Positions 48,853-58,258 are shown, counted from the stretch's first letter. The stretch is 64,000 nt of DNA from Nitrospirota bacterium (GCA_016212165.1 JACRGY010000057.1:27346-91345); one strand, 5' to 3'. Made by a program: numbers and translations. The notes: generated from the letters alone by a model not told the origin.

Positions 48853-51800
48853 TTACTGCCAAACTCGTCTAACTTCAGGCAAGGGATCGCTTAAAGAAAT
48901 TTTCTTCCAAGTTTCAAGTATCTTAGGGATTTCCTTATTATTTTGGTTCAAATACTTGTCAATGTTAAATGCTAATTTTGATGACAATTCACGATATGTG
49001 GGCCTATCTTCAATGTGAATTGTATCAGAAAGATTATTGAGTTGTTCACGATCCGTGATGCCAGGCAACTCTGTTTCCTTTAATAAATATTCCAAGGCTA
49101 TGCACAAAGATTCTATCTGTTTACTATCTAAGATTTTCGGATACCACTTTAGTACACTTACTAAAATTTCCAATGCAGAATTCAACCCAGGCTGACGTCG
49201 AGCCGCTATTCTATCCACTAGAGCCGAAAGTAAATCATCAGGCGGAATTTTTATTTTACCCTTTGCGCCATAAGCTATCCAATAGAAAATTCCTGATATA
49301 GTATTTCTGATGGATTCTTCATCAGTAGAATTTAATCCGATTCGTAGCTTAAAGCAGATTTCGTCATAATAGGAATCATCGATAAATAAAATCGCAGGTA
49401 AAGCCTGCAATATATTAATACCTAACTCCTCCATTTCAAAAAGTAAGTTTTTGCAAAGGTTTTTGATGCCAGCCTCTGAGTTGCTTATCCTCGGCAATAC
49501 CACTTGAGATACAACTGGTACTAATTGGGAAAAGCCTTCATGCATTTGCTCGGAAAAATTCATTTTTTCTTCGCGTAATTCAATTTTTTCTTCGTTCCAC
49601 CAAGCAAGTGCTTTCCTAATTAGCTGTTCTGCCTCATCCTGTGACCAATCGATATATTTTTCATCTCTCCCCTGTGAAAATAAGGGTCCGGTGCTGCCTA
49701 ACAATTCAGTTAGATGTTTTAAGTTCCCTGAACCCATGGCAGAGCTTTTAACTTTTTCTCCTTTAGAATTTGTAGATAGGTGTACAACCCGAGGAAAATC
49801 AGCCGTGAGCATGTATTTTTTAAATTTATCCCTAACATTGTTCGCCTCACCTTGTGGCTCAAAGAGAAACGCAAAATCATAAAATATTGTATCTAACGGA
49901 AGGTTAGTTGCAGGATTAATCCTTGACCATAAAGCTTCACCATATGCCTCTTTTTCTGCATATGTGAAGCCGTTTATTTCATCTATCTTTGAAAGCCGTG
50001 TTATTGCATGTTTTCGTGCGATAGGCTCTACACCGTCTTTAACGATTCTTATTAAATTCTTAATAGAAGGAGTCCAAGACGAACGGTCAAAATTTTTATC
50101 TAGCCTAAAATCCTCAGTCCACCTAATATAAGAAGTAGGCTCTTTAAAATCAAAAAACCATTGAGGATTAAATCCGTTTTCGGTTAGTATTGGAAGTGAG
50201 AGCAAAGCCGAGATGTTATTCAATATATCAGTCTGAGGCATAGCATATAAAATTCTTTTAAAAAGCTCGTCGGCTTTTCTGTGCCATATTGAACTTGAAC
50301 TCCTATATAAATCAATTGTAAATTCGAGCAGTCTCTGTAAATTCTCTTTTGATAACCGAAAGCAAAGACGGGACAACAACTCAGGAAGAGTAAACAAAAA
50401 CATAGATTGTAGTCCGCGCGATAGATGATCAGCATCTTTTTTGATAACTTCAAATAATGTGTTAAAAATAACGCTATACAGTAGTTCCACCTCCTCGACT
50501 GTCAAAGTTGCTATGCGCACTCGGTCGAAATATTTTTTAATCGTATCTCCGTCACCAGCCCGTACCATTAAACTCATTGCCCACAATAAATGATAGGGTG
50601 CAAGTCGCTCGACCGCATTTTTTACTTCATCATAAAACATTGTTATATGACCACATTTAACAGGTAGCGCACCGTCCTCAAACATTCTGATGAGTGCATA
50701 AGCCTTACAATATGCAGAATCCATAAATTCTTGGGAACCATAATGATTTGTTATGGTAACAATATCAGGATCAAATTCTTTCTTCACGGCTTTGCCCGTT
50801 TTCTTGCGTGGTTTAGTGCTGCTGAAATCAGATTTTAATTCGTTAAAAATAGACCACGGATTGCAATTATAAATTTCCAATTTGTCGAATCGATTTTGAT
50901 AATGTGCAGTGAAGTCTCTCGATACTGTTTCGTTACCTTTAATAAAGTTTAGTAGAAATATTGTCCAACCTTCCTGTGATAATAAGGAATAATCAATAGA
51001 GTAGGGCTGAAGACGTGAACGTATTTTTATTAATGCCTCCTCAGCAATTTTGCTGGCTTCCTTTAATTCACCAATCTCCGCTAAAATCGATGCTCGTTTT
51101 ACCTGCCAAAATGGATAGTCATATTTTTCAGGCCAATTTTCAAGATTTTGACGGACTTTCTTTAAATCCAAACGGCAAAGATGATACAGTGTGTCTTCAT
51201 AAAGCCAACGCATTTGCCACTCAGTATGTTGGTGAATTATTTGTTTTAAATGATTCATCCATATTTTAAATCGCTCAAATTGATGATCTTCCCTATAACT
51301 GCGAGCTATAGCAAAAACCATTTCGACCCAGCAGTTTAGAATTTTATTCCAGTCTAATTGGCAATAATTCTTATTATCTGGTCTTATGAGCGCCTCAGTC
51401 ATATCCAGGTAATTTGGTAAAGGACAATAGGCACTGAGAATTTCATCGGTTTTATCGGTAACCTCCTTAAACATGGGGGTTAATGTTTTTTCCAAGCGCC
51501 AATTTAATTCGTATAGCATAAATAAGTTTAAAGGGGGTGAAAGCTTATCAACAGCTCTTATTATCGGAAGTACCCAGTGTTCTGTATAAAGACGCAAACT
51601 GTTTCTACTACTCTTAGGTGCAATTACCCATCCAGGATATTCAGTACTGATTTGACGCCAGTTCTCATACACTTTCTCTAAATTTCCGTCACCTAAATCT
51701 GGATATATATCAGAATGCTCGGTTAAAGGTGCCGGTCCGGGCGGAATCGGTGGCAAATCATCGCTTTTTTTCAGAATATTTCTTCGTACAGGATTTGGCC

Positions 51801-52707
51801 ACTTCGAAATATCCGGAGGTTCGCCATTCCTTAAATTCAAAAAAAACCACTCCAATGCTTTTGCATGTCTTTGATCTACATCAGGCCACTGTGTTTGTGG
51901 GAAGAGAGAAGATAAATCTATGGGTATAATTTTTGTCTCAAATGTCTCATATTGAGCTGGAGTTAGATTCAAAATGCCCACTAAATAAATTGGAGGAGTA
52001 GATTCTCCTAAATTTTTATGCACCCATTTGGTCCAATGTAAAAAATTCGGATCATCCCCAGAGAAACCGACAAGACAAAATATGTTTTCCATCATGGACT
52101 GCTGAACCATATTTACGAGTGGAGCATATTTTTCAGGATATAGACGGTAATCCTCGTCGGTTATAATGAACGGGCGATGAGAAGGAAAACTGCCATGAAG
52201 TTTTACTATCCTTGGTTTCATTTTGCCCGGGATATCTGAAATAGTATAAATTAGATCATATTTTCTTTCGTGAATGGCAGGCATTGTTCTCTCTATTAAC
52301 GTATCATAGTTGGTAGTAAAAACATCAGACCATGGCAACGAAAGAAGTAATTCGTGTAGATTCCCAGGATAATAACTGTTATCAGGCAAGGTTTGGATTA
52401 GGAAGTCACTTAATGCTTGTCTGCCAAAAGTATCTATGTATTTGCCAGCAAGTGTTAGAGGTCCTAATTTGGAAATATCCTGCGCCTTTTTTGATCCTGC
52501 TTCTGACTGGTAAAGGGATTCATAGAAACGACTTGCAATCTCGTCCCATAAAGGGAATGGGGGAGTATTTTCTGATATTTTTTTGGCATTCCTGCTAAAG
52601 CCCGCACCAACCATAACTGCTGCTTGGCCAAACTCACGACCACACCAAAGACGCTTTCGAATCAAATCTATATGTTTTTGGTCTTTAAATATATCATCAT
52701 TATTCAT
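48853..52707 (-). CDS. Large SIR2-domain protein, candidate defence NADase
   Basis: A protein of about 1,284 residues. The N-terminal 270 residues form a SIR2-like domain: VMVGAGFSRNAK (NAD loop), VFTTNYDTLIE (Asn/Asp site), IVKLHGSF (catalytic His) and FCLVGFSGDDPNF. The zinc cysteines of deacylase sirtuins are missing. The remaining ~1,000 residues are helical and repeat-like with no named domain. This plan matches defence-associated sirtuins of the DSR1/DSR2 kind, which deplete NAD on phage infection; the match is by architecture only. Codon use is AT-rich against neighbours. The first codons overlap repeat R1. It lies beside a PIN toxin-antitoxin pair. Confidence 0.8.
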   Translation of the reverse strand: MNNDDIFKDQKHIDLIRKRLWCGREFGQAAVMVGAGFSRNAKKISENTPPFPLWDEIASRFYESLYQSEAGSKKAQDISKLGPLTLAGKYIDTFGRQALSDFLIQTLPDNSYYPGNLHELLLSLPWSDVFTTNYDTLIERTMPAIHERKYDLIYTISDIPGKMKPRIVKLHGSFPSHRPFIITDEDYRLYPEKYAPLVNMVQQSMMENIFCLVGFSGDDPNFLHWTKWVHKNLGESTPPIYLVGILNLTPAQYETFETKIIPIDLSSLFPQTQWPDVDQRHAKALEWFFLNLRNGEPPDISKWPNPVRRNILKKSDDLPPIPPGPAPLTEHSDIYPDLGDGNLEKVYENWRQISTEYPGWVIAPKSSRNSLRLYTEHWVLPIIRAVDKLSPPLNLFMLYELNWRLEKTLTPMFKEVTDKTDEILSAYCPLPNYLDMTEALIRPDNKNYCQLDWNKILNCWVEMVFAIARSYREDHQFERFKIWMNHLKQIIHQHTEWQMRWLYEDTLYHLCRLDLKKVRQNLENWPEKYDYPFWQVKRASILAEIGELKEASKIAEEALIKIRSRLQPYSIDYSLLSQEGWTIFLLNFIKGNETVSRDFTAHYQNRFDKLEIYNCNPWSIFNELKSDFSSTKPRKKTGKAVKKEFDPDIVTITNHYGSQEFMDSAYCKAYALIRMFEDGALPVKCGHITMFYDEVKNAVERLAPYHLLWAMSLMVRAGDGDTIKKYFDRVRIATLTVEEVELLYSVIFNTLFEVIKKDADHLSRGLQSMFLFTLPELLSRLCFRLSKENLQRLLEFTIDLYRSSSSIWHRKADELFKRILYAMPQTDILNNISALLSLPILTENGFNPQWFFDFKEPTSYIRWTEDFRLDKNFDRSSWTPSIKNLIRIVKDGVEPIARKHAITRLSKIDEINGFTYAEKEAYGEALWSRINPATNLPLDTIFYDFAFLFEPQGEANNVRDKFKKYMLTADFPRVVHLSTNSKGEKVKSSAMGSGNLKHLTELLGSTGPLFSQGRDEKYIDWSQDEAEQLIRKALAWWNEEKIELREEKMNFSEQMHEGFSQLVPVVSQVVLPRISNSEAGIKNLCKNLLFEMEELGINILQALPAILFIDDSYYDEICFKLRIGLNSTDEESIRNTISGIFYWIAYGAKGKIKIPPDDLLSALVDRIAARRQPGLNSALEILVSVLKWYPKILDSKQIESLCIALEYLLKETELPGITDREQLNNLSDTIHIEDRPTYRELSSKLAFNIDKYLNQNNKEIPKILETWKKISLSDPLPEVRRVWQ

Positions 52708-52708
52708 A

Positions 52709-52749
52709 ACCGACACAAAATCCAAAAGACTTGGCCTATCTTCAAAACG
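52709..52749. repeat. Direct repeat R1 at the start of the SIR2 gene
   Basis: A 41-bp segment (ACCGACACAAAATCC...) that matches 53698-53738 with three or four differences. On the minus strand it reads FEDRPSLLDFVSV, which runs into the SIR2 frame. Confidence 0.75.
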
Positions 52750-52868
52750 TTTTTTCTCCCGCCTATCCAGCCTTCTTTTTTGCCATAATTTTCAAAAGTA
52801 TTTTATAAGGTTTAGAAGCAGATAATCAAGGGCAATAAAATCTGTTTGTTAATGTTCAAACAACATAC

Positions 52869-52880
52869 AACAAATTTGTT
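52869..52880. promoter_or_regulatory. 12-bp perfect palindrome between antitoxin and SIR2 genes
   Basis: AACAAATTTGTT, embedded in a wider CAACA-rich region (52861-52897), is fully palindromic and lies in the 294-base gap upstream of the SIR2 gene. It may be an operator. Confidence 0.35.
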
Positions 52881-52904
52881 ATACAACGATTTTGTTGTTT
52901 TGGC

Positions 52905-52989
52905 AGGATAGGACTATCTTCAAACTGTCTTTTCTTCCGCTTGTCAGAATCAATTAAAAAAGTTCTATAGTCAGGAAGTTAGGCAGAGG
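52905..52989. repeat. Direct repeat R2 (diverged)
   Basis: It shares CTATCTTCAAA and TCTTTTCTTCCGCTTG with R3, then continues as a diverged copy to about 52989. On the minus strand it can be read as a peptide with KRKKRQFED, parallel to KRKKRCFED in R3. Confidence 0.6.
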
Positions 52990-53001
52990 CAATAAATGAA
53001 A

Positions 53002-53211
53002 TCATTTTGCCTTTCTCTTGCCTTTTATTTCTTTTACAATGCTTTTGACATTTAAACCTTTCTGCAACTTTTCTCTTTCTCTTGTGTAATCTCCTATGCC
53101 AACCTCATATTGCTGCAGAAAACGCACCATCCCTACAGGCCCAAGTTTTTTGGCCAAAGTCTCTATCCCTAACTTCCTTATAGCGGTGGGATTCAATGTA
53201 TGAGTGCTCAT
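53002..53211 (-). CDS. Putative antitoxin of a PIN toxin
   Basis: A 69-residue protein with ETLAKKLGPVGMVRFLQQYE (residues 18-37) and a Lys-rich C-terminus. It overlaps the PIN gene stop as ATGA, so the toxin gene comes first, the reverse of most TA pairs. I recognise the LGPVGMVRFLQQ motif as typical of small proteins paired with PIN domains, without a proven role. Confidence 0.68.
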   Translation of the reverse strand: MSTHTLNPTAIRKLGIETLAKKLGPVGMVRFLQQYEVGIGDYTREREKLQKGLNVKSIVKEIKGKRKAK

Positions 53212-53663
53212 TTCCCAATCACCTCCATTAACCATATTACAGGGTTTTCTACCCTCACTTCAAGAACATTTTTATTCTGCAAAGCTTTATTTAAAAAGCC
53301 ATCGTCTGTTGTTAATAATACACCAGCCTTGCCCTTTTCTGCACATGCAATATGCAGAGAATCGAATGGCTTAAAACCTATTTTTTCAAGTTCTATCGCT
53401 CTTTTTTCTGCTTCTTCATCAATGGATATATAGTGTTTTAACAAAAAAGATAAGATGCTGACTTTTTGTCCTTTGTCCTCATCAAGTATCTTTGAAGTTT
53501 CAATATCAATAACTTCACTATTGAGTAAAACCCAGTCTTTAGTTTGACTGTGATTAAGGATAGCAAGGACAGCCTCTGATTCAAGTCGCACCCTATCTTG
53601 AATATGGTCATCAAAAGGTCTGCTTAAACAACAAACATCAAGATAAATTCTCATGTGTTCCAT
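53208..53663 (-). CDS. PIN-domain protein (VapC-like toxin)
   Basis: A 151-residue PIN nuclease. IYLDVCCLSRPFDD (first Asp; Cys replaces the common Asn), LNSEVIDIE (Glu), FDSLHIACAE (Asp) and LLTTDDGFL (Asp) give the acidic site. The start may be ATG 53663 or 53654. It is coupled to the small gene downstream and lies between repeats R2 and R3, upstream of the SIR2 gene. Confidence 0.82.
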   Translation of the reverse strand: MEHMRIYLDVCCLSRPFDDHIQDRVRLESEAVLAILNHSQTKDWVLLNSEVIDIETSKILDEDKGQKVSILSFLLKHYISIDEEAEKRAIELEKIGFKPFDSLHIACAEKGKAGVLLTTDDGFLNKALQNKNVLEVRVENPVIWLMEVIGK

Positions 53664-53697
53664 ATTTTACCACATACCGAGGAAATGCAAAACCTAC

Positions 53698-53795
53698 ACC
53701 GATACAAAATCCAACAGACTTGGCCTATCTTCAAAACATCTTTTCTTCCGCTTGCTGAGTTCAATGATAAAAGTTCCATAATCAAGAAGTAGGTG
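53698..53795. repeat. Direct repeat R3 upstream of the PIN gene
   Basis: Its first 41 bases match R1 and its remainder matches R2. On the minus strand it can be read as KRKKRCFEDRPSLLDFVSV followed by a stop. The 320-base gap between the PIN gene and the aldolase gene holds this and no gene. Confidence 0.75.
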
Positions 53796-53984
53796 AGGAA
53801 CTCACTTCCATTTTTAGTCCATTTTTGGAAGTTCCGTTTCCAAAAAAAATAAGGCAAATAAGTTCACTCCACGAAAACCCCGGCGTATAATGCTTTCCTT
53901 GAAATCAGTAAATTGTGTATAATTCAATATCCCCTTTGTGTGGCGTCACATGAATGGAGTAATATTTCCGGAGGTTATTAATAT

Positions 53985-54935
53985 ATGTTTCGCGCCAAAA
54001 TTAAGGTTTTAGATTGCACTGTACGTGACGGCGGCCTGATAAACAAGTGGCAGTTCAGCGATGACTTTGTAAGAAAAATTTTTATTGCCCTGTCACGCGC
54101 CGGTGTTGACTATATGGAGATCGGATATAAATCTTCCGAGAAATATTTTTCCAGGGGTGAACATGGCGCCTGGAAATTCTGCACAGAAGATGACCTGAAA
54201 AGAATCGTCGGGAACTTTGATACCAAAATGAAACTTTCGGCCATGGCTGACATAGGCCGGATTGATTTTGACGATATTCCTGCCAAAAAAGACAGCGCGC
54301 TTGACATGATACGGGTGGCCTGTTATGCACATGAGGTGGACAAAGGCATAAACCTTGCGCATCACTGTATGGAAAAAGGTTACGAAGTAACCATAAACCT
54401 TATGGCGGTTTCCAAGGTTCTGGAAAAAGACCTTGACGAGGCGCTTGAGGACCTTGCCAAAAGCCAGGTGCCGGTTATTTATCTTGTAGACAGTTTCGGG
54501 GCCATGTATTCAGAGCAGATCCATTTTCTTGCAAAGAAATACTTTAAGGCGCTGCCCGGGAAGGAGCTTGGCATGCATGCCCACAATAACCAGCAGCTGG
54601 CCTTTGCCAATTCAATAGAGGCGATTATTGCCGGGATAAACTGCATAGATGCAACTCTGTACGGCATGGGCAGGGGGGCAGGCAATTGTCCTCTTGAACT
54701 GCTGCTTAACTTTCTTAAGAACCCGAAATTTGATATAAGGCCGATACTTGAGATAATACAGGACTCATTAATCCCTATGAAAGAAGAAGTTGAGTGGGGC
54801 TATCACATACCCTATATGATTACCGGCATTCTGAATGAACATCCAAGAAGCGGCATGAAGGCAATGGCGGCAAAGAAAATGCCCGATCTCAAACAATTTT
54901 ATGAAGACCTCAGGGACGGAACGCCGCTGGATTAA
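53985..54935 (+). CDS. HMGL-like TIM-barrel aldolase
   Basis: A 316-residue protein of the DRE-TIM metallolyase group. KVLDCTVRDGGLINKWQF has the metal-binding RD, GVDYMEIGYKSS follows, and GMHAHNNQQLAFAN supplies the metal-binding His pair (HAHNN). The layout is that of 4-hydroxy-2-oxovalerate aldolase and HMG-CoA lyase; such stand-alone 'aldolase catalytic domain' proteins often lie in surface-sugar or secondary-metabolite loci, so the substrate is open. It is a single gene. Confidence 0.82.
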   Translation: MFRAKIKVLDCTVRDGGLINKWQFSDDFVRKIFIALSRAGVDYMEIGYKSSEKYFSRGEHGAWKFCTEDDLKRIVGNFDTKMKLSAMADIGRIDFDDIPAKKDSALDMIRVACYAHEVDKGINLAHHCMEKGYEVTINLMAVSKVLEKDLDEALEDLAKSQVPVIYLVDSFGAMYSEQIHFLAKKYFKALPGKELGMHAHNNQQLAFANSIEAIIAGINCIDATLYGMGRGAGNCPLELLLNFLKNPKFDIRPILEIIQDSLIPMKEEVEWGYHIPYMITGILNEHPRSGMKAMAAKKMPDLKQFYEDLRDGTPLD

Positions 54936-54971
54936 GAGATTAAAAGCGCGCCAAAAGGCATAATGGCACTG

Positions 54972-55271
54972 CTATCGCAATCTGGTTCCGCACTTTCTGC
55001 ACATACGTTTGTGGATGTCTTTGCCAAGATATTTTTTACATGAAGGGCATCTCCAGTTTAACGCGCTAAAACCGACAAACGCAGCGATAATCAGAGCCTG
55101 CAATCCAAAGATAGTATCCTTTGAGAATTCTCCAAAACGGTCAGGGCGTTTATAAATCACCGCAAGAAATAAAACCAGAAACAGCGCTATTGCCACAGCG
55201 AGCATCTGACGGCCCTGCCGTACTTCAAAATCCTGCCTTGCCTGCTTGTCGTCTTTTTTCTGCATCTTCAC
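54972..55271 (-). CDS. Small two-TM protein with C-terminal zinc ribbon
   Basis: A 99-residue protein with helices at about 22-42 and 53-72 and a cytosolic C-terminus with CPSC and CRKC, a four-Cys zinc ribbon (residues 76-96). No family name is known to me. It is transcribed toward the aldolase gene. Confidence 0.65.
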   Translation of the reverse strand: MKMQKKDDKQARQDFEVRQGRQMLAVAIALFLVLFLAVIYKRPDRFGEFSKDTIFGLQALIIAAFVGFSALNWRCPSCKKYLGKDIHKRMCRKCGTRLR

Positions 55272-55370
55272 AATTTCCCCTTTGCCTGTAAATAACGATA
55301 GCCGATAATTGTTTCGATATTATAACGCCGCGAACTGCAATTTTTCAAAATTTACGGATTTTCCTGAAGG

Positions 55371-55565
55371 TTAAGCAGATATCTTTTTTACACGCCCTAC
55401 TTCTCCGCTTTCCAGGCGTACTTTAATCCCGTGCGGATGTGCAGGTGAATTGGTCAGAATATCTTTTACAATTCCCTCTGTCAGTTTCCCTGTCTGCTGG
55501 TCCTTTTTCAGTACAACCGAAACGCGCAGCCCCTGTTTTATGTCAGAACGTTTTGTTCCATCCAT
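55371..55565 (-). CDS. ywbE: YwbE-family protein
   Basis: A 64-residue protein: RSDIKQGLRVSVVLKKDQ, TEGIVKDILTNSPAHPHGIK and VRLESGEVGRVKKI match the YwbE family end to end. These small beta-barrel (SH3-like) proteins are widespread; the function is unknown. Confidence 0.93.
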   Translation of the reverse strand: MDGTKRSDIKQGLRVSVVLKKDQQTGKLTEGIVKDILTNSPAHPHGIKVRLESGEVGRVKKISA

Positions 55566-55665
55566 GAATTTCTTCTCCCACTACTTGTTTAAATTTAGTC
55601 TGGTCTATCTTTGCTCTCTTTCACTCCGTACTATGGCACTTAGGAACTATGGACTATAGTACTAT

Positions 55666-56814
55666 TTATGCCTTCCTGCTGCCCTCGTACAGCTCATACT
55701 CAAGGAGCCTGCATTCTATCGCACCGTTAAAAAATTGAGTCCTTCTTTTAGCCCTTAAGCCAACCTTCTTTGTAAGGTCAGGATTTCCGGTAAAAATATA
55801 TCCTGTATATCCCCTGCACTTCTGCTTAAAAAAATCTCCTATCCCCTTATAGACATGCTCAAGCTCCTTAAGAGTCCCCATCCTTTCTCCATATTCCGGG
55901 TTGAGTATTACAATCCCTTTGCCTTCAGGAACCGTTGTTTCAGCATAATCGCACACATCAAATTCTATCAGGTGCTCCACGCCGGCAGCAGCAGCGTTTT
56001 TCTTTGCCGCCTCTACTGCCTCCTTGCTGATATCAGTTGCAATAACCCTGCAATCCATGGCCTTTTTTGCCTCTTTTTTTGCACTTATACGCAGCTCATC
56101 CCAGAGCGATTCATTAAACCCCTTTAGATGCATGAAACCATAATTATTCCGCAAAAGGCCCGGCGCCCTGTTAAGCCCGGTTAATGCCGCCTCGATTGCC
56201 AGTGTCCCGCTTCCGCACATCGGATTAATGAAATGACTGCTGCTGTTCCATCCCGTTGCCATGATAACGGCAGCTGCAAGGGTTTCCTGCATGGGCGCTG
56301 TCACAGGGAGCTTCCTGTAGCCGCGCTTAGACAGTGGTTCACCTGAGGTATCAAAATACACGGCGCAGTTTTCATCCTTCCAGTAGAGATTAACAACAGT
56401 CCTGTCTTTATCTGGGCCTGAATCAGGACGCCTGCCGCACTTTTTATGTATCCTGTCCACAATTGCATCCTTGCTTTTTACATTTGCATAGCGTGAGTCC
56501 CTGATGCTCGGATTATCAACGCTTGATGTTACACAGACATAACCATCTTCAGCAATATAATCCTCCCATGGTATATCTGACAGCGAGAGATAAAGGGCTT
56601 CGGCATCCCGCGCAAGGAATTCCTTTATGAGAAAGAGCACGCGGTGCCCTGTGCGGAGATGGAGGTTAAGCCTCAGGGTATCGTCAATGGCCCCTTCTGT
56701 TGCTATCCCTGCAATTGTTTCTGACAGCACAGGGAATCCGAGCTGAAGTATCTCTTCTTTTAAAAAAGGCGTTATTCCCTTTGCGCAGGTAATCAGTATC
56801 CTGCTTTTTTTCAT
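55666..56814 (-). CDS. THUMP-domain rRNA (guanine-N2) methyltransferase, RlmL-N/YpsC-like
   Basis: A 382-residue enzyme. Residues 1-165 form the N-terminal ferredoxin-like plus THUMP RNA-binding part. Residues 170-382 form the SAM domain (NPMCGSGTLAIEAALTG, VIATDISKEAVEAAKKNAA). The catalytic motif IV reads LNPEYGERMG, where the family usually has NPPYG; the change is seen in some relatives. It would methylate G2445-type sites of 23S rRNA. Confidence 0.88.
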   Translation of the reverse strand: MKKSRILITCAKGITPFLKEEILQLGFPVLSETIAGIATEGAIDDTLRLNLHLRTGHRVLFLIKEFLARDAEALYLSLSDIPWEDYIAEDGYVCVTSSVDNPSIRDSRYANVKSKDAIVDRIHKKCGRRPDSGPDKDRTVVNLYWKDENCAVYFDTSGEPLSKRGYRKLPVTAPMQETLAAAVIMATGWNSSSHFINPMCGSGTLAIEAALTGLNRAPGLLRNNYGFMHLKGFNESLWDELRISAKKEAKKAMDCRVIATDISKEAVEAAKKNAAAAGVEHLIEFDVCDYAETTVPEGKGIVILNPEYGERMGTLKELEHVYKGIGDFFKQKCRGYTGYIFTGNPDLTKKVGLRAKRRTQFFNGAIECRLLEYELYEGSRKA

Positions 56815-56863
56815 ATCCTTATTCTCTTCCGTAATTATTCAGCTACTCGCTGTCGGGAATACG

Positions 56864-57067
56864 TTACTTCCTTTTTTTATCCGATGCATCTTTCCGGGCC
56901 GAGAGTGTGATGATGAAGTTCTCAGGCTCTAAGTCAGGGTTTTTCTCAAGCTCCTCAACAAAGGCATTGATGGCCTTTCGCATAAAGGCCGGGAAGTTTA
57001 TGCCCCTTGGCAATGCATGAATCCTCTGCCGTGTATCCTCGTCAATTGTTGCTGTGTATTTTGCCAT
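56864..57067 (-). CDS. Small conserved hypothetical protein
   Basis: A 67-residue protein, MAKYTATIDEDTRQRIHALP followed by RGINFPAFMRKAINAFVEEL, with a strand-then-two-helices look similar to ribbon-helix-helix proteins, and a Lys/Asp tail. It may be a DNA-binding protein; no partner gene is adjacent. Confidence 0.55.
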   Translation of the reverse strand: MAKYTATIDEDTRQRIHALPRGINFPAFMRKAINAFVEELEKNPDLEPENFIITLSARKDASDKKRK

Positions 57068-57116
57068 AACTGCTCCTTATCTTATGATGTTGTTTCTGGT
57101 GCTGCTGTTCCGGGAA

Positions 57117-58142
57117 TCATCCCTTCCTGATGGGGCTGAGAATCATGCTTTCGACCCTGTTTCTCCCATTGTTTTTGGCCTTATATAAAGCCCTGTCAGC
57201 AAGCTCTATCAACTCTTTGTGGCCGGCATCCGGATCCTCTCCGTCAAAATATCCTACGCCTGTGCTGATAGTAATTCTGATATTTTCAAAGCTCATGTCT
57301 TCTGTTGTTTTCCTCAGCCTTTCAGCCGCATTCAGGGCGTTTTTATAAGAGATATAAGGCAGTATAACAGCAAATTCTTCTCCCCCGTATCTGGCTGCTA
57401 CGTCACTTAATCTGGTGCCGTCTTTCAATATCTGTGCAATCCCGCGCAGTACCATGTCTCCGGCGAGATGTCCGCAAGTATCGTTCACTTTTTTAAAAAA
57501 ATCTATATCGAGCATTAACAGCGTCAGTGGATGTTTGTATCTCTTTGAGCGGTCCATTTCCTCTTTTAGCCGCAACTCAAAATATTTATGGTGATATAAC
57601 CCTGTAAGGCCGTCGGTTACGGATTCCTGATACAACTGTGCATTCTCAAGCGCTACGGCCACCTGGTTTGCAAAGGCATATAAAAGGACCATATCATCAA
57701 ATTCAAAACCTCCTTCAATCCTGTTGATAACCTGAAGCACGCCGAGTATCCTTTCCTTTGTTCTTACCGGCACGCATATCATGCTCTTTGTTATGAAACC
57801 GCTGACTTCATCAACCCCTTTGAAAAACCTCGTATCAGAGCCGACATCACTTGAGATAACAGGTTCTCCGTGTTCTGCAACCCATCCTGCTATGCCCACC
57901 CCTTTTTCAAGAGTGATTGTTGTTAATTTTTCACTCTTCCCGCCTATGGCCACCTCGAAGAACAATTCACCGGTCTTATGGTTTAAGATCAAGAGACTGC
58001 CGGCCTCTGCATTAAGCAGTTTTGTGGCTGCCTCAATTACCTTCTTCCTGATAAGAAAAGGGTCCAGAGTTGAATTTATAAGGGCGGTCATCTCTATAAG
58101 AGCGTTGAGTTGCTGCAGCCTTTTATCCTGATACTCAATCAT
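57117..58142 (-). CDS. GAF-GGDEF diguanylate cyclase
   Basis: A 341-residue cytosolic enzyme: GAF domain (residues ~20-165; VGIAGWVAEHGEPVISSDVG), then GGDEF (175-335). The active motif is GGEEF (RYGGEEFAVILP) and the inhibitory I-site RLSD lies five residues before it, so product feedback is likely. It makes cyclic di-GMP in response to a small ligand or redox signal. Confidence 0.93.
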   Translation of the reverse strand: MIEYQDKRLQQLNALIEMTALINSTLDPFLIRKKVIEAATKLLNAEAGSLLILNHKTGELFFEVAIGGKSEKLTTITLEKGVGIAGWVAEHGEPVISSDVGSDTRFFKGVDEVSGFITKSMICVPVRTKERILGVLQVINRIEGGFEFDDMVLLYAFANQVAVALENAQLYQESVTDGLTGLYHHKYFELRLKEEMDRSKRYKHPLTLLMLDIDFFKKVNDTCGHLAGDMVLRGIAQILKDGTRLSDVAARYGGEEFAVILPYISYKNALNAAERLRKTTEDMSFENIRITISTGVGYFDGEDPDAGHKELIELADRALYKAKNNGRNRVESMILSPIRKG

Positions 58143-58258
58143 TGGAACGCCTTCCTGATACGCAATAGCTTATAAAAAATATACTCCTTTGTGAAAATAA
58201 TTTCGAGCTGCATCTGTGATGTTCAGATTATATCAGATTACTGTCCCGGAGAGAATCC

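Noticed and set aside
53651-53857. 68-codon minus-strand open frame upstream of the PIN gene
   Set aside because: It is read from repeat R3 in a frame that is not shared with R1 or R2, and it overlaps the PIN gene start.
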